Source of the DNA: Saturnia japonica
Lineage: Eukaryota; Arthropoda; Insecta; Lepidoptera; Saturniidae
NCBI GenBank assembly: GCA_033032175.1
Contig: CM065313.1
Location: forward strand, 17,647,327 to 17,711,326
DNA: 64,000 nt
Direction: 5' to 3'
Shown here: in pieces, positions 22,800-35,900 of the stretch
How positions within the stretch are numbered: the first letter of the stretch is position 1
How the letters are laid out: the number at the start of each line of letters is the position of its first letter
Position numbers and translations under genes: made by a program
Notes under the pieces: model-generated
What the model saw: the letters and a program-made list of their open reading frames with translations, nothing else
Database searches by the model: none
Told to the model about the DNA's origin: nothing

Positions 22800-24700
22800 A
22801 GGATTTTGACATATTTAATGTTAGTTTTTTTTTTTTTTAGATATAAGGGACAATGTTGCCTTTTTGCCAAATATTAAGTGCGGTGCTTAAGGTTGTATGC
22901 GAGTTTTCGTAGATATTAATCGATGGTAAATTATTTAAAAGAAAAAATGACCCTTATAATACAATCACAGAGACCTCAACGGACACGAACTGTATGAATG
23001 TGTGATTGTTGTGTGGTAACAAAAAGTGTCATTATTATTTTTTTAAGATCCGAATGACTTTATGGCGGGACCATCATAAGTCGGTTTACGCGCAATCATA
23101 GTACGACTGCGATCGAATTAAGAAGTTATGGAATTACATCACTGTTTTCAAACGTATTCGTTATTATTGCAAGACTCACGAATAATGAGCGTCGTGGTAA
23201 GAAGTTGCCTGTGTGTAGGGTTGCCTCCTTTTATTTTTTTGAAAAAATTAACGTATCAAAATGTTTAGTTGTAAAAAAGTATTGGGAAGGCAAAATAAGT
23301 ATTTTCTTATGATTTTCTTTGGATGAACTATTATTTGTTATAAGTATGGATAAATAGTTCACTAATTACCCATATGAATTTTTCTTTTTACACGCATTAA
23401 AAGTTGGAATGAAAGTATTTTCGCATACGTTATTTTTATGAAAAAGTATATTTAAATTAGGATACGTTATTATAAAGTATGGTTAGCAACCCTAACTGTA
23501 TATGAAACCATTGAACCTGGTATAAAATAAAGGTCATGTATAGAAGGCGATCCTTTGCACAGTTTTATAACCTAGATACAAATAAAATGACAATTTTTGT
23601 TTACAAAATGAACGACTTGTATGATTTACTATTAATTATTAATATAGTGTGCTAATGAAATTGTATTAATTTAACTATATTTTATTGTAATATTATTAAT
23701 TATAGACGTGTCACATTTCATTAATGCATAAAATGCTTCTCATTTTGACGCTTCGTCGGAAATATGTTCTATCGATATTACTAGGACGAATTTTTCTTGA
23801 TCGTTGACAACGAAAACTTTTTAGAAAGATATTTTCATATCTTGCGACATTAATAATCGAAATAATTGCTTTGACGTTGACATGTTTCTGTAGAATTTTT
23901 GTATAAGGGAAGCCATGTTCTGCATCAATGGAGAGTGAAGTTAACTTTACGGGATTTCAATAAAGCACCAGGTTTTTGTTCCCAGTGTGCTGATCTTTCG
24001 GTTACTTTCCGTTGGAAATAAGGACTTGTATACTTTTTTTTCGATTTGGACGGATAACCTCAATACCCGATTAGCCGGACCACATCGGTACGTACTGATT
24101 CGGATAGATCAGACAATATCGATACTGGTTTAAACGGACAAAATCTTTACCGATTGAGGCGGTCAACGTGGATAACGGATTGATTGGATATCGTTGATAC
24201 CGGATTGGGCGGGCCTTCTGCTTTAATGAAACACGAAAATGCTTATTTTTAAATTGTAACTTTATGTATATTTGATAGTGAATCTACTGGGGAACTAAGT
24301 GTCCAGATAACATTGTGATAAAACGTAAAGTTTTTTCCATTATAAAAATACCGCGTCGACTTCTTTCTTTTAGTAACTTTCGTCTTTATTTTCCATAAGA
24401 GAGATTATTTGTATATGAATTTAGATTTTTTTAAATAATATTCTTTTATTGTGTCGATTTATTTTATAAAAAAAAAACATAATTAATATAAATAATTATT
24501 TTATTTTAATGAATAGATTTATTTATGTTGATTTTACGGTTCAGGAGCATTTTGATCCAACGAAAACCTTGACTATTAGGGTCGCAGTTCTGTAGTTTGT
24601 GACAAATGTAAAAAAATAAATAATAAAGTACATAAATATTTGTTTCTTGTTTCATTCTATGATAATGTCGTTTAAAAAAAATCTTATACCTTATATAAAA
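22800..24700. other. Non-coding, AT-rich, few recognisable features
   Basis: Segment 24040-24210 repeats loosely a motif of the form 'gg(a/t)tgattcggata...' ('cccgattagccgg', 'accgattgaggcgg', 'ccggattgggcgg'), suggesting a decayed short tandem array. Otherwise no exon, RNA gene or paired repeat is seen. Confidence 0.35.
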
Positions 24701-24904
24701 ATATTTTTTTGTATGTATGTATATGTATGCTCCCTATGCACTTACTCCTTAACGGCTGGAGCAATTTTGATGAAATTTCATACAATCTTCATATTAACCC
24801 GGTGCGTGGGTGTGATCCTGTAAGTTTGGTTGCGATCGGAACAATGTTCCCTATGGGCTCCAAAACGGCACAGCAACGCGTGGTTTTCGTTGTCTTGGCA
24901 AACC

Positions 24905-25045
24905 TAGTGTAGGACGTCCTCAAACCAATTGGAGTGACGACTTAGTCTGGTGGAAGCGACAATGACACTATGTGTAAAGCCAGAGATTGCATCCGATAGC
25001 GAACCTTTGGACAGGCTTATGTCCAGCAATGTACTTCTATAGGCT
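24905..25045 (+). pseudogene. RTE-type LINE fragment, C-terminus of ORF2
   Basis: It reads GRPQTNWSDDLV in one frame (near 24912-24948) and RTFGQAYVQQCTSIG then stop in another (near 25000-25045). Both are the end of RTE-clade reverse transcriptase proteins in moths, where the pattern is GRPPTRW.DDLV ... EAYVQQW. A frameshift separates them, so the copy is dead. Confidence 0.7.
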
Positions 25046-25104
25046 GACCACAATCTCACCTGATACTGAGGTGTGGCCTAAACATGATACTCTTAAACGT
25101 TTTT

Positions 25105-25195
25105 TTTTAGACCGGACTATACTGTTAGCCTTAGGGGCCCTGAAGCCGCTGCGGCTTTTACAGCTTCACCGAACTTGGCTCTTTAAGTGTAGTTG
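25105..25195 (+). repeat. Dispersed repeat family B, copy 1
   Basis: 'actatactgttagccttag' and 'ccctgaagccgctgcggctt' occur here. The same blocks lie at 38440-38520, 38558-38640, 44340-44425 (- strand) and, decayed, 35385-35490 (- strand). It lies just downstream of the RTE fragment and could be that element's 3' tail. Confidence 0.7.
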
Positions 25196-25209
25196 CCGAG
25201 ACCAATGGT

Positions 25210-25225
25210 GGGGGGGGGGGGGGGG
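25210..25225. repeat. G homopolymer of 16
   Basis: Sixteen consecutive G residues, highly unusual in this AT-rich sequence. Length is likely to vary between individuals or reads. Confidence 0.9.
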
Positions 25226-25314
25226 TATCAACAACGGCCAATGCCTATCTTTAACGTTTTTCTCGTCCTAGTTTCCTTACCGAAATTAAAAACTTATAGT
25301 GATTAATCAGCTGG

Positions 25315-25550
25315 CTGGTTGAATGCTTAGGAAAATTCGCTAGCTACGCCAATGGCCGGATAAATATAGGTGAATGATGTCAGATGCTCAACTTGAGGGT
25401 GGTAGCTAGCCAGGCAAGCATAATATCCTGAGGGTATGGTTTCATCACGATGTCTCCCTTCACCGAAAAGTTCGGGCATACTGTAGGATTCGATTCGACT
25501 ACAATAGACGCGGTGTCCAAATACGATATTACTGAGCCATAACTACTACT
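25315..25550 (-). repeat. Second SINE-like family, copy 2
   Basis: On the - strand: 'tggctcagtaatatcg', a B-box-like 'gtcgaatcgaatcc', then 'cttttcggtgaaggga', 'catcgtgatgaaaccata' and 'tagctaccaccctcaag'. This is the same order as at 2690-2935. Confidence 0.65.
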
Positions 25551-25559
25551 TTGAAGTTA

Positions 25560-28500
25560 ATACTCGTACCTCATATTGTAAGATATTTTGTCGTATACCA
25601 AAATATCGAAACGAGTTTTTTACAATGAGAAAACATACTTCTAGCACAATAGTGGGTTAACGAACAATCGAGATGCGAGGTAGCTTGACCAATTCAATAG
25701 GCCTTCACTCTGGAAATGGTACCTGTTGTCGTCTAGGGTCTGGTATTATAAAATAAAACAAACTGAGCACGCAAGAAATTATTACACATTTAATATCAAA
25801 CAATAACAAAAAACATGTCTTTAAAATATCTTAGTGATGGTCACCTATTGGTACCAGAAATGAAATTATTATGACTTTGGTAAACTTAGTCTGAAACTTA
25901 TACCAAAACTTTAAACTTTGTAATGTGATCTTGCTTATTGCATATAATAACTTCATCGTCAGTTAGAAAGTCCGTTACTATTCTACATTAGAAAGCAAAT
26001 ATTTTGCCAGACATTTGACTCCAACAATGTAGGTAGAACCAACAAATTATAAAAATAAAAGAATTATGCGGAATAACGAAAAAGCAAAGAGTGTTAAATG
26101 CAATAACTTCTAAACAAAACCCATACAAACTTTTCAAACGAAGCTTTCTATTTCCAGTAGTTCTCGAAATACACGGCAGCGTTTAAATTTACCTACTAAG
26201 ACTTTAAATTAATTAATAAACAGTAATAAAAAACAATAGAATGATCAAACTGACTGACACTATAGTTGTGTAATGGTACCTCCATAATCTATTTTTTGGC
26301 ACATAATAATTACTTATACGTTTATAGGTATGAAGCGAAATTCCTTAAATACCTACATAATGTAATGAATACCTAACATTTATTAACGAAAATATACTAA
26401 TAGATATAACAATACAATAACTAAAACTACATAGTAAGTAGGTACTGTTTTATATTAGGTATATTTTTTTATTGTCAATTTAGTTACATGTAAGAAACAC
26501 CACCTAAGTACATTTGCGCCTAAATTACGAATTACCTACTTATTATTAAAATTGTAGGCTGCATAAAAAAATACAATCGGAATGCATTAAACCTAAAAAG
26601 AAGAAGTCTTTAATAATTCACGGTAGGGTTGTAAACTTTTTGTCAAAAATAACGTATGAAATTATTTCAAATTTGTTTTTAACCCTTTAAGAAAATATTT
26701 TGGGTGCTTTTAGCAAATGCAAACAATTTATTGTTGTCTTTGAAAGTTTCCGAGCTAGTTTTATAATCTAAATTTTGTTTGTAATACATAAATAACTTCT
26801 TTCTTTTTTATTACATTTATGGACAATGTCGCAATGTTCTCTCTTCACGCTACTTGAGATTCATTACCGAAAAAAACTCTCAAGTGAAAGCCGAAGTGGC
26901 GGGCACAGAAACAGGATTTTTTTTTCATTTCTCAAAACATTCTTTTCCATTATTAGTTTATTTTCTTTGGGTCCGTACTTATACTGTACTTACAAGTTAT
27001 AAATATCGATAAATAGATCAGTAATTACCCATATCAGTATTTCGTTTTACGCATTACAGTAAAGATTAGACATAAAGTATTTTCGCATTATTTACTTTTA
27101 TGCAAAAAAGTATAAAGTGTATTTATAGAAAATATAGTAGGATATGTTATTATAAACTATAGTTGGCAACCTTAATCTGTTGGACAAACTTGTTTCTTAG
27201 CGATACAATAATAGACAGTGCTTAATGCACAACTAGATTTTAAAATTTCAATTCAAATGATTTTATGTTTTGATTTCTATTATTATCACATCTGATGGTA
27301 ATCTTTAAAAAAATGCATGACACCTAATGGAACAACAGTTAATTAAACGCTACATGTTAAATAGATTAACAACTGCTTACGTTATTTGAAGCAACGCGTA
27401 ATCATAATTTGGGTAAATACTAATTTAGACATTTTATTCGTATAAAAAAACGAATGTCTTAAAATTACCTAGGTTTTGCATATTTAAAAACATTTTATTA
27501 TAAATATTCAGTGAAACAGTAATTCAGTGTTAATAACAAGTAGGTATAGATTAAACAATGTAGAGAAACCTAAATTTCTAATAACAAAAATGAGAATTAT
27601 TTTGAAAAAGTATTAAATACGTATACAAACGTATTTAAAAAAAAATTACAAGTGCCAATTTACTGTTACTTTTTATAGGAATTTTAGTAAATCAATAATC
27701 TTATAAAATTGGCCTAAGCATAATAAGGTTTATACAATTTTACTTTTTAAAGGAAAATGAATGCAATAAATTCAATTTTATAAAACTTCAGTTTATATAT
27801 TTTATTTTGTTTTAATAATGTTTTTATTTATTTTCATTCAGATGGCTGTACATATTGCTCAGTTTTTAAAATAAAACTTGTTTTATACAGACATCAGTAT
27901 TATAAATTCACAACATTTTAAAATTACCCAGTTTTTTTATATAAACATACAGGTACTAATGGACTTATTTTAGAATTTATGATTACCTCTCTACTGAATG
28001 AAATTATTAGCACTAAGATTATCTGTATAATATTATGTCTTATTGTGCCCTACGTTTTTAGGTAATAAGTACAACATAATTAAGCACTTATCAAATATCA
28101 CAATTATTTAAAACTGTTCTATATATTTCTAATAACACTAGGTAAGTACTCTCATAATTCGCAATAACACCAATAAACTACTTCATAATACGCATATAAT
28201 TATATCAAAGCAATCTATTAAAAGCATTAGAATTTAAATGGTATAGTTATAATCACCAAAATTACTAAAGTGCATGACGTCACAAGTCACTTCTATGCTA
28301 CGCTATAATTCAATGATGCTACAAGTCTTAAGTGAATACGTATCATAGGTGCGGGAAAATGTATCTTACAACATGACCAAGCAAAGTAGAAAACTGACAT
28401 AATTATATGGGGTCACTCACTTCATTTACGGAATACAAAAAATACTTTATATTTTATTTATGAAGTTAACATGTTCATCTGGTTTAACTTTTGACAACTA

Positions 28501-30480
28501 TCATTATTTCAAGATTGGGTAATCGGTATTTGTAATTATTTAAGTTTTTGTATTGAAAAGACTTCCGCTCGTTCCGTTTGCTGGTTGACGTTGTAATACA
28601 CCATATTTATTAATTTTAACAAAGCGTTTCAAATTCATTAGATACTATTAATTTTTGAGAAATATTAGATTTAAGTCAACTTTCAGAACACTTTAATGTT
28701 TGTTTGATATTAACACAATTTAACAACTGTATTGTAAACACATAAGTATAATGTACAATGGTTTATTTATCTAGTTCAAGAGAAACAAATAAACAATAGA
28801 CTAGTTGACCTTTTTATAAAGGTTTTAAGTTATTAATTATTAGAGGGAAAAAAATATTAATATTTTTTTTAGAAACTAGAAAACTGCAAAACTTTATTTT
28901 AAAAGTTTACTTTTCGTAAGCAGGCGAAAACGCTGTCATCCATATTTGTCTATATATATATATATATTATCTCTGCTGTGACGTCATACGGGTCGAAAAC
29001 AAACATTTGACATTTAGCATACGTTCGTCACTGTGCAAATCTCTATATTTATTATGTCATAAATGTCAATGTCACAGCACAGTCTACATAGCGAGTTTCA
29101 CTCGTTTGAGATCCGACATGAAATTTGCTTATAGTCCTATGACGTCACATTATGGCTGACAAAGGAGTGCAAAATAAAAAAAATAAAAATAGATATTGAC
29201 ATAGGTGCACTTTTAATATCTGAAATCGATAGATATTGGTTTCTTAAGTCAGATAAGAAATAAAACATTTATTTATTGCGCCAAATTTTATATGAGTCAA
29301 GTAGTTTAACACAATACTTGTGACTCGCTATTCGGTAAATTCGGTAGGTAAACCATGATTATATTATCAATTTAATGTTTACATAAAATTCTTTGAAAAC
29401 ATTTACATAATTTTATAAATTTACATCTCACGTATGATTTATAATATTTTCACCTTTGATAGGAAAAGTAAGAAAAAATTGAAAGAAAAAACCTGCTTAC
29501 GTAATAATCCAACGCTCCCTGCTCAACTTCGTATTGTATTAAAGGTACAATGAAATTATGTTTGAAAATTGGCAATTATTGCTACGTATGCATCGACCAC
29601 TCAACCAAAGTATAACAAAAGTTACAACTCATTCGAAATTAATAAATTTTAAATCTATACCCAATTAGAGAAGCTCAGTATGTATAGCGCAGCGCATTGC
29701 ACCTTGGGTTTGAGCCGACTGAATCCTAAACCTATATGCTTAAGGCATTCATTTTCTTACGCTTTCGAATTTTATGATCCCTATAAAATATTACTTATAA
29801 TTCACTTCATTAAACTTTGGTAACGAATAATAAATACCCAGTGATACTTATTTTAATTTGACATCACATTCACATACCTTTGTCATATTTATATAAGTTT
29901 TACACATGTGATGTGTGGGTGACGTCAAATATATGTCATTCATGTATTCAATGGGTAATATTCAAAAATATCCATTTAATTATTGCACTGGTATTTCTTA
30001 TAGTTGCTTATGACCGATGTTTAAATTTAATTAAATTGAACCATAATTTCAACTGATGTTAAGAGATAATAAGCCTAAAAGAGCTCTAGCTGCTGGCAAA
30101 CATCTATAGAAAGATTTCTATAGATCAAATTTATATTTCAAGCAGATGCCAGGCAATAGACTTTTAACTAACTTGTTGTCCTAGGTGAGCTACAATATGT
30201 AGCGACGCGACGCGATTGTATACGACATAATACGGACCAGTACTTCACGCGACCTGTGTCCTATTTTGTAGTCATCCGTAAGCGACAATCGCGGCGATCT
30301 TGGTTCATTACTGTTTAACCATCATGAGCATGTACTTATTCTGCGTTTTACCTAGAAAATTCATATTTAAAACACAAAAACTTCGTAAACAACGTAGGAA
30401 GGTAACAAATATATTTAGAGCGAAATAAATTTGGAGAGTTTCATCATTTATATCCGAAACTAAGAAATAATCCACGTTTG
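25560..30480. other. Long AT-rich stretch with no gene seen
   Basis: Both strands were read; no exon continues a neighbouring gene and no transposase motif appears. Short (TA)n is present at 28950-28966. The region lies between the 3' ends of tropomodulin (+) and GGPP synthase (-), so it may contain their untranslated ends. Confidence 0.4.
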
Positions 30481-30487
30481 TTTAAAG

Positions 30488-30897
30488 CATTTGTTCCCAA
30501 AGTGGTTCAGGTGGACCCCCAGGGGTCCACGAAAGACTCGACTGGGGTATAGGTTAGCGTGCCAAAAAAATGTGGGTTCACAATTCGTAAGCGGGGGTCC
30601 AGCAAATTTTATCTGCTTTCGATAGTGAAGAACTAAAATGTTGGCTTGACTTCACCTATCAATGTAGACAGATAATATTTTAAGAAGCTCAGCGACTGTT
30701 ACTTGTAAAAACTTGCATATTCCATGTTCAGTATGTGTCGAGACCTGTGCCGAACTCAGCTGCAGCGCAAATTTCCATAGTTATATCTAACTTCACATTT
30801 TTTGTCTAGTTTTGGGAATATGGTAGAAATGTAGTTGGTCCACCGGAACCAGCTAAATTTTAAAAGTAGTCTATGAGAAAAAAGTCTGGAACCTCTG
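30488..30897. mobile_element. hAT-type MITE with perfect 8-bp target duplication
   Basis: The left end is CATTTGTTCCCAAAGTGGTTC and the right end, reverse-complemented, CAGAGGTTCCAGACTT. The flanks are identical: GTTTAAAG at 30480-30487 and 30898-30905. The 'gtggacccccaggggtccacg' block just inside the left end is typical of hAT-Charlie-like elements. It is 410 bp with no transposase frame. Confidence 0.85.
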
Positions 30898-30905
30898 GTT
30901 TAAAG

Positions 30906-32590
30906 AGTATTGTGGGTTTATTACCAAGCACTTTCGATTATATTGTTGCAAGTGTTTTTATTCAACTATCAACAAGCAAATTTCAAAAACCTATCTCTAT
31001 TGGCAACCCTAAGTCACTCACACTGCGTCGCGTCTCGTCGCAGACCAATAAAAGCGACAACGTAGGCCGCCACACATACATACAACGATTATTTGATATT
31101 TTCGTGTCGCGTCGAATCGCGTCGCGTTGCCATGTTTGTCGTTCACTTAGGACATCGAGTAATGTTTGTCATTTATCAAAGTCGATTTCTAGAATTTGTT
31201 CTGCCTTTAACTTATTTATGGTCCTTCGAGCATGTCAACGTAAAAAATTAAAGCTATAAAGAAAGCCATTCATATATTTATGTTTTTTACACAATATATT
31301 AATTAGTCAGTAAAAGATTTAAAAATAAAATTTACTAAAATGATACACAAATATCGTTACTTTACAAAAATATACATGTGTAGACGAATTATGTTTTACG
31401 TCGTATTCAAAAGAAAATAGTACAAAAGAAAACATATTGAGATTTGTTAAAAATGTAAACATCATGACAATTCGACAGCCAGACTATTTACCATACTCGT
31501 AAAGAAACCAAAGTGGGCTTTTTACCCGACTGCGAAAAAGTAGGGTTATATTTTTCAAGCGTAGGTATGTATTGTATTTCTATTTCTTTGGGACGCACTG
31601 TAGCCTAAATGGCTGGATAGATTTTATACGAGGTGTCGTTAGATTCATCTTAGTTGTGGGAGTGACATAAAGTGTACCTATCATATATTTTAAGCCCGAT
31701 GTCTGGGAATCAAATAAAAGGGAAAAAAGATATTTTTTAGTCGTGTTTTTGTGGCAATCGGGTTTTTTGTTTCCTTTTTCTACAATTTAGCTTGTTTACG
31801 AATAACTTCAAGACTGCGGCGAAGTATTCATGATAATAATTATGCCGTGCCTATCTGCCTCCTCCCCATAAACATAATTATGGCTATTATAACTTTGCGT
31901 AAAATTACAAAATAATTAACATTAAAAATATAAGCTCATTAAAAATAACTATCCAATTACCTCATAAAATTACTCTAAATTAAACAAAATATAAAACTGA
32001 AAAAATTATTAACACTATGATAAAGCTTATATTTCATCGACAACATTTTTCTTAATTCCAACACGGGCGAAGACACTTAAGCTCGTGTATATTAAAAACG
32101 CAGACAACAACTGTGATTAATTGATTGAATTGTTGATCTGTGTCCATCTTAAATTTTATGCGACAATTTATCGATACTGTAATCTAGGAATTTTTTTTTA
32201 ACAAAAATCACTTTCCTCATTTGCAATGTTTTTTATAAGATCGACTTTATGAAACGAATTAATGACTCTCGTTTTTTTATATATTATGAAAACAAATTGA
32301 TTGTATCGAATTGATAAATGGCGAAATAGAACACTTGCAAAAGCTAAACATCATGCAATAAAAGCATTATGATAAAGAACCAACTAAGTAAATGATTTTT
32401 GATTTTATGTTATTCCGACAAGCTGCATTGCACCTAACTATTCAAGACAATAACGGTTGAGGGTTATGAACCATCGTCAGATATAAAAAAGATTTTTATT
32501 ATGTTCTACTTCTTGTTTTGCGGCCGGCAAAAGCACTTGCCAATGTCAAAAATTTTAAGCCTTAATAAAATTTTCCAATATTAGAAGTGG
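30906..32590. other. Non-coding sequence downstream of GGPP synthase
   Basis: A CpG-rich patch at 31020-31140 contains repeated 'gtcgcgtc' motifs. The open frame at 30873-31259 starts inside the MITE and is not supported as a gene. Otherwise AT-rich. Confidence 0.35.
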
Positions 32591-32594
32591 GGAC

Positions 32595-32770
32595 TTATGA
32601 CAAGATGGTGGCGCTACTCAGAACTGTCTATGGACTTTTTGTGACATCTCAAAATGCATATTTGCCACTTTATATTTATAATCCACTTCACTTAAGCACA
32701 ACAACCAAACTATATATCACGCAAAATACCACCAATATTTAACATAATAAAGGGTCAAAAAACTAAATTT
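32595..32770 (+). repeat. Dispersed repeat family A, + strand copy
   Basis: 'cttatgacaagatggtgg', 'atatttataatccacttca' and 'aaccaaactatatatcacgc' match both units of the tandem at 21341-21940. It lies just downstream of the GGPP synthase stop. Confidence 0.75.
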
Positions 32771-32843
32771 ACTTAATGTTCTTTAAAAAGCTCGATAAGA
32801 CCCATTCCTTCTTTTTCGAACTAGTGCACTGAGAGGCTGAGAT

Positions 32844-32969
32844 TTAAATTATATTCGAACGAATGTTTAAACAGTTCGCTGCAACTTCGGAGTCCTGTCT
32901 CTCAGGACGCCATGTTAGAAGGTCATCGAGAAGAGCTTCTAAGAGGGGGTTTCCACCCAACCGCACAAC
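32844..32969 (-). CDS. GGPP synthase exon 8 (C-terminus)
   Basis: 126 bp, phase 0, after acceptor ccttttcag. It encodes [18 protein letters not shown] through NIRSNII and stop TAA at 32846-32844. The LGGNPLL block is conserved in the family. Confidence 0.93.
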   Translation of the reverse strand, partial: VVRLGGNPLLEALLDDLLTWRPERQDSEVAANCLNIRSNII

Positions 32970-35900
32970 CTGAAAAGGTGTACTTTAAATGTACCAAATT
33001 TGGGAGAACATTCGTTTTCTCCGGTTTACAAGTGTAGAACTGCCTTATTAGCCTAGTGGTCGTAAGCGTGACTGCTATGATCGAGGTCCTAGGTTCGATT
33101 CCCAGGTCGAGCAAAGTGTTTATTTATTTATTTATTTGAACACTTACATAATAAACACTAAAACAAGTAAAGAAAAATAGACAAAGAACATTGCTTAGTG
33201 CTACTATAATTAAAAGTGTAGACTACATGATAAATAGAATATAGCGAGTAACAAGAAACAGACGAGAGATCAAATTAAAGGTAATAAACAACATAAATTC
33301 TAATAAATAATAAACTACTGGATCAAAATTATTCTTCTAAGTGAGCAAAATATTTTTTGATTGCCGGAACGTCGTCATTTAAAATGTCTAGCTTGTTAGA
33401 TTTATGGAGTATGTTAACAAGTCTTGTTATTCGCGCTATGGGAGCATTATACCCCAAGTTTGAAACAACTCCTTCTGTTGCAAACAGATTAAAACTAGCT
33501 GGCCTTGGCAATTTTCTTGGAACAGTAAATGATAAAGACGATAAAAGATTCGGTGCCTCTATGGAGCCTTTAATCAACTTGGTGAGAAAAACAACGTCTA
33601 GCATGCGTCTTCGATTAGTTAATGTGCATATATTAAAGTGTTTCAGACGGTCGCCATAACTTTGCAGTTTCTTACCTAAGTAACAAGCATAAGTAAGATG
33701 CCATAGAAATCGCTTCTGTACTCGCTCCACTTTATTATTATAAACATCGTAGAAAGGATTCCATGCAGTACTACAGTATTCCATTATACTACGCACCAGC
33801 GCATTGTATAGTAAAATTTTTGTGCTTGGGGATTTGAAGTCCTTGCAGTTGCGCAGTACAAAACCTAGACGCCTGAATCCCCTTGAGACGATGTCATCTA
33901 TGTGAATGTTTAAACGAAGTTTACTGTCCAGAATGATGCCCAAATCGCGGATATGAGACACATTTAAAAGTGTATTGTTTCCAATACTGTATATAGGTTG
34001 AATTGTATCTTTTTTTGTTATTGGGTTTATTCTCAGCAGCAGCTCGGAGTTTGGCTTCGTGCCTGATTAATGACAATAGGCTCGCCCCCTATTACATGGG
34101 ACCTAAAAACATACACGGCGAACTGTGGGTGTACATTAGTACACCTCTGCCTAACCCTTCGGGGATACAGGCGTGATGATATGTTTATATTATGTACAAG
34201 TGTAGTATATTGATTGCATATGCCGGTGTAAATGCAGTAATCAGCCGGATTGTAGGGATTTGTACTCGACTGAGGTTTAGACTGACTTTTGGTTTACTAT
34301 GTTCTGGGATCAAGCAGTATAGATCCAGGCTTGAAAGATAGCCGCCGTTGTTCTTGGATTTACTGTGCTTACCATCAGTTACATTACCGTGCAAAACAGA
34401 ATATTAGCCGTAACTTAAAAAAAATATATGAAAATTTACCTCATTTCTGGCCTCTTGATCGAGCGCTTGCAGTATTTCTCGAGTGTATTTAAAACTACCT
34501 AGTTTCTCCAGCAGCGTAATACAGTAACGTTTCACTTCAACATCGCGGGTCCTCTGCCTCAATATGTCTGATTATATTTCAGGATATTATTTTATGATAT
34601 TCACGGTAGCAAGGGATGTTATAATGACCGACTGACTAGCTTGTTTGTTAGTTCACCTAAAAGATGAAAAACGTCGTACATATACGCATCTTCCGGCAGC
34701 TGTACTTGAGAGCCAATCCACCCACGAGGCTTAGCGTATTACCAATTTTTGCTACATACTCACTTAACATCAATCAGGTGAATTTATGATCAAACGCTTA
34801 ACCTATAAAAATTAAAAAATATATTATTTTAAGACCACATTGAAGTCTCCCTCATATGACACAAAACGATAACGTCACTGTGGTTTCAAGTGACATTATA
34901 CGAACGCTCTTGGTACGGCAGCGGCACAGCGCCGGCGCAGCGACAGTGCGGCGGTGGTACACATATAAAGCGCAGGGAGCAAAATAATGCGAGGCCTCAA
35001 GCCTAGCTCCGTTTTTCTCCGTGTAGAACCCTGCAGTCTCATACTGCACTTGCAATCACTTAGATAACCACATACATCATTAAACACGATACGTACATAC
35101 ATTCGTGCACACCACATAGGTAAATAGGTTCTGTAAGGGACCTTTTTACGCTAGTTAGTGTAGAACATATTTTCAAAACACTAAATACATACACATGTTC
35201 ATTCCTTCCTTCCACAAGGCAGGGACATGTATATATGCATATGTAGTGTTAATTATTTGGCTCTATTATTTATATAAACGCCTTTTTGAACATATATGTT
35301 AGTTTAGCTCGAATTATACGGATAAGGAATTAGACAGATCGCGACTTAATTGCAATAGCGGCAATAGCCCAAGCCGAGGTCCGGCCACTTTGGCACCCTT
35401 GCGCGCATGTTGCCCACGCTCGCCCCCAAGCCCGGTAAAGCTGTAAAAGCCATCAGCTGCTTTAGTGTCAGTGTAGTCAGATCTAAAAAAACTGAACTCA
35501 CATAGGAACGTTTTCCGTCCGTGTGAACAGTTGTAATATAAAAGTGGTCGTGACTAGCAATAAATTGCTTGTTCAATATATAAATTATTCTAATTTCTCT
35601 TCCCATGTCAAGAGCATAACTACACGGTCTGAAAATATACAAAATTTATAATATCACGACAAACATATATCATTTATATTATTGGCCTCCAGTCACAAGC
35701 ACGCTGTGTATTTTCTTATAGATAATCAGCTTTAAAAGGATACGAAGCACTTGATTGTCTCCCTCCTGGCTCCTAATGGCGTGGATGATGGGGAAACTGA
35801 ATTTGCCTTCTGTAAGATCTTCGCAGTAACTTTTATTTTCAGTATACTAGAAAATAAACCACAACCATTAAATAATTGATTTTATTTTTCAAACGTTAAA

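Noticed and set aside
28930..29170. Clustered 'tgacgtca' motifs as a regulatory module
   Set aside because: Only a few scattered matches to a CRE-like octamer in AT-rich DNA; not distinguishable from chance without conservation.
30873..31259. 128-codon + strand open frame as a gene
   Set aside because: It starts inside a MITE, spans its target duplication, and has no recognisable protein character.
33045..33116. tRNA gene at the 'ggttcgattcc' B box
   Set aside because: It has A- and B-box-like motifs but no matched acceptor stem and continues into a SINE body, so it is called as a SINE head.
35700..35743. GGPP synthase ending by read-through after exon 6
   Set aside because: Read-through gives an unrelated tail, whereas the GTATCC donor joins in phase to two further exons with strong family identity.
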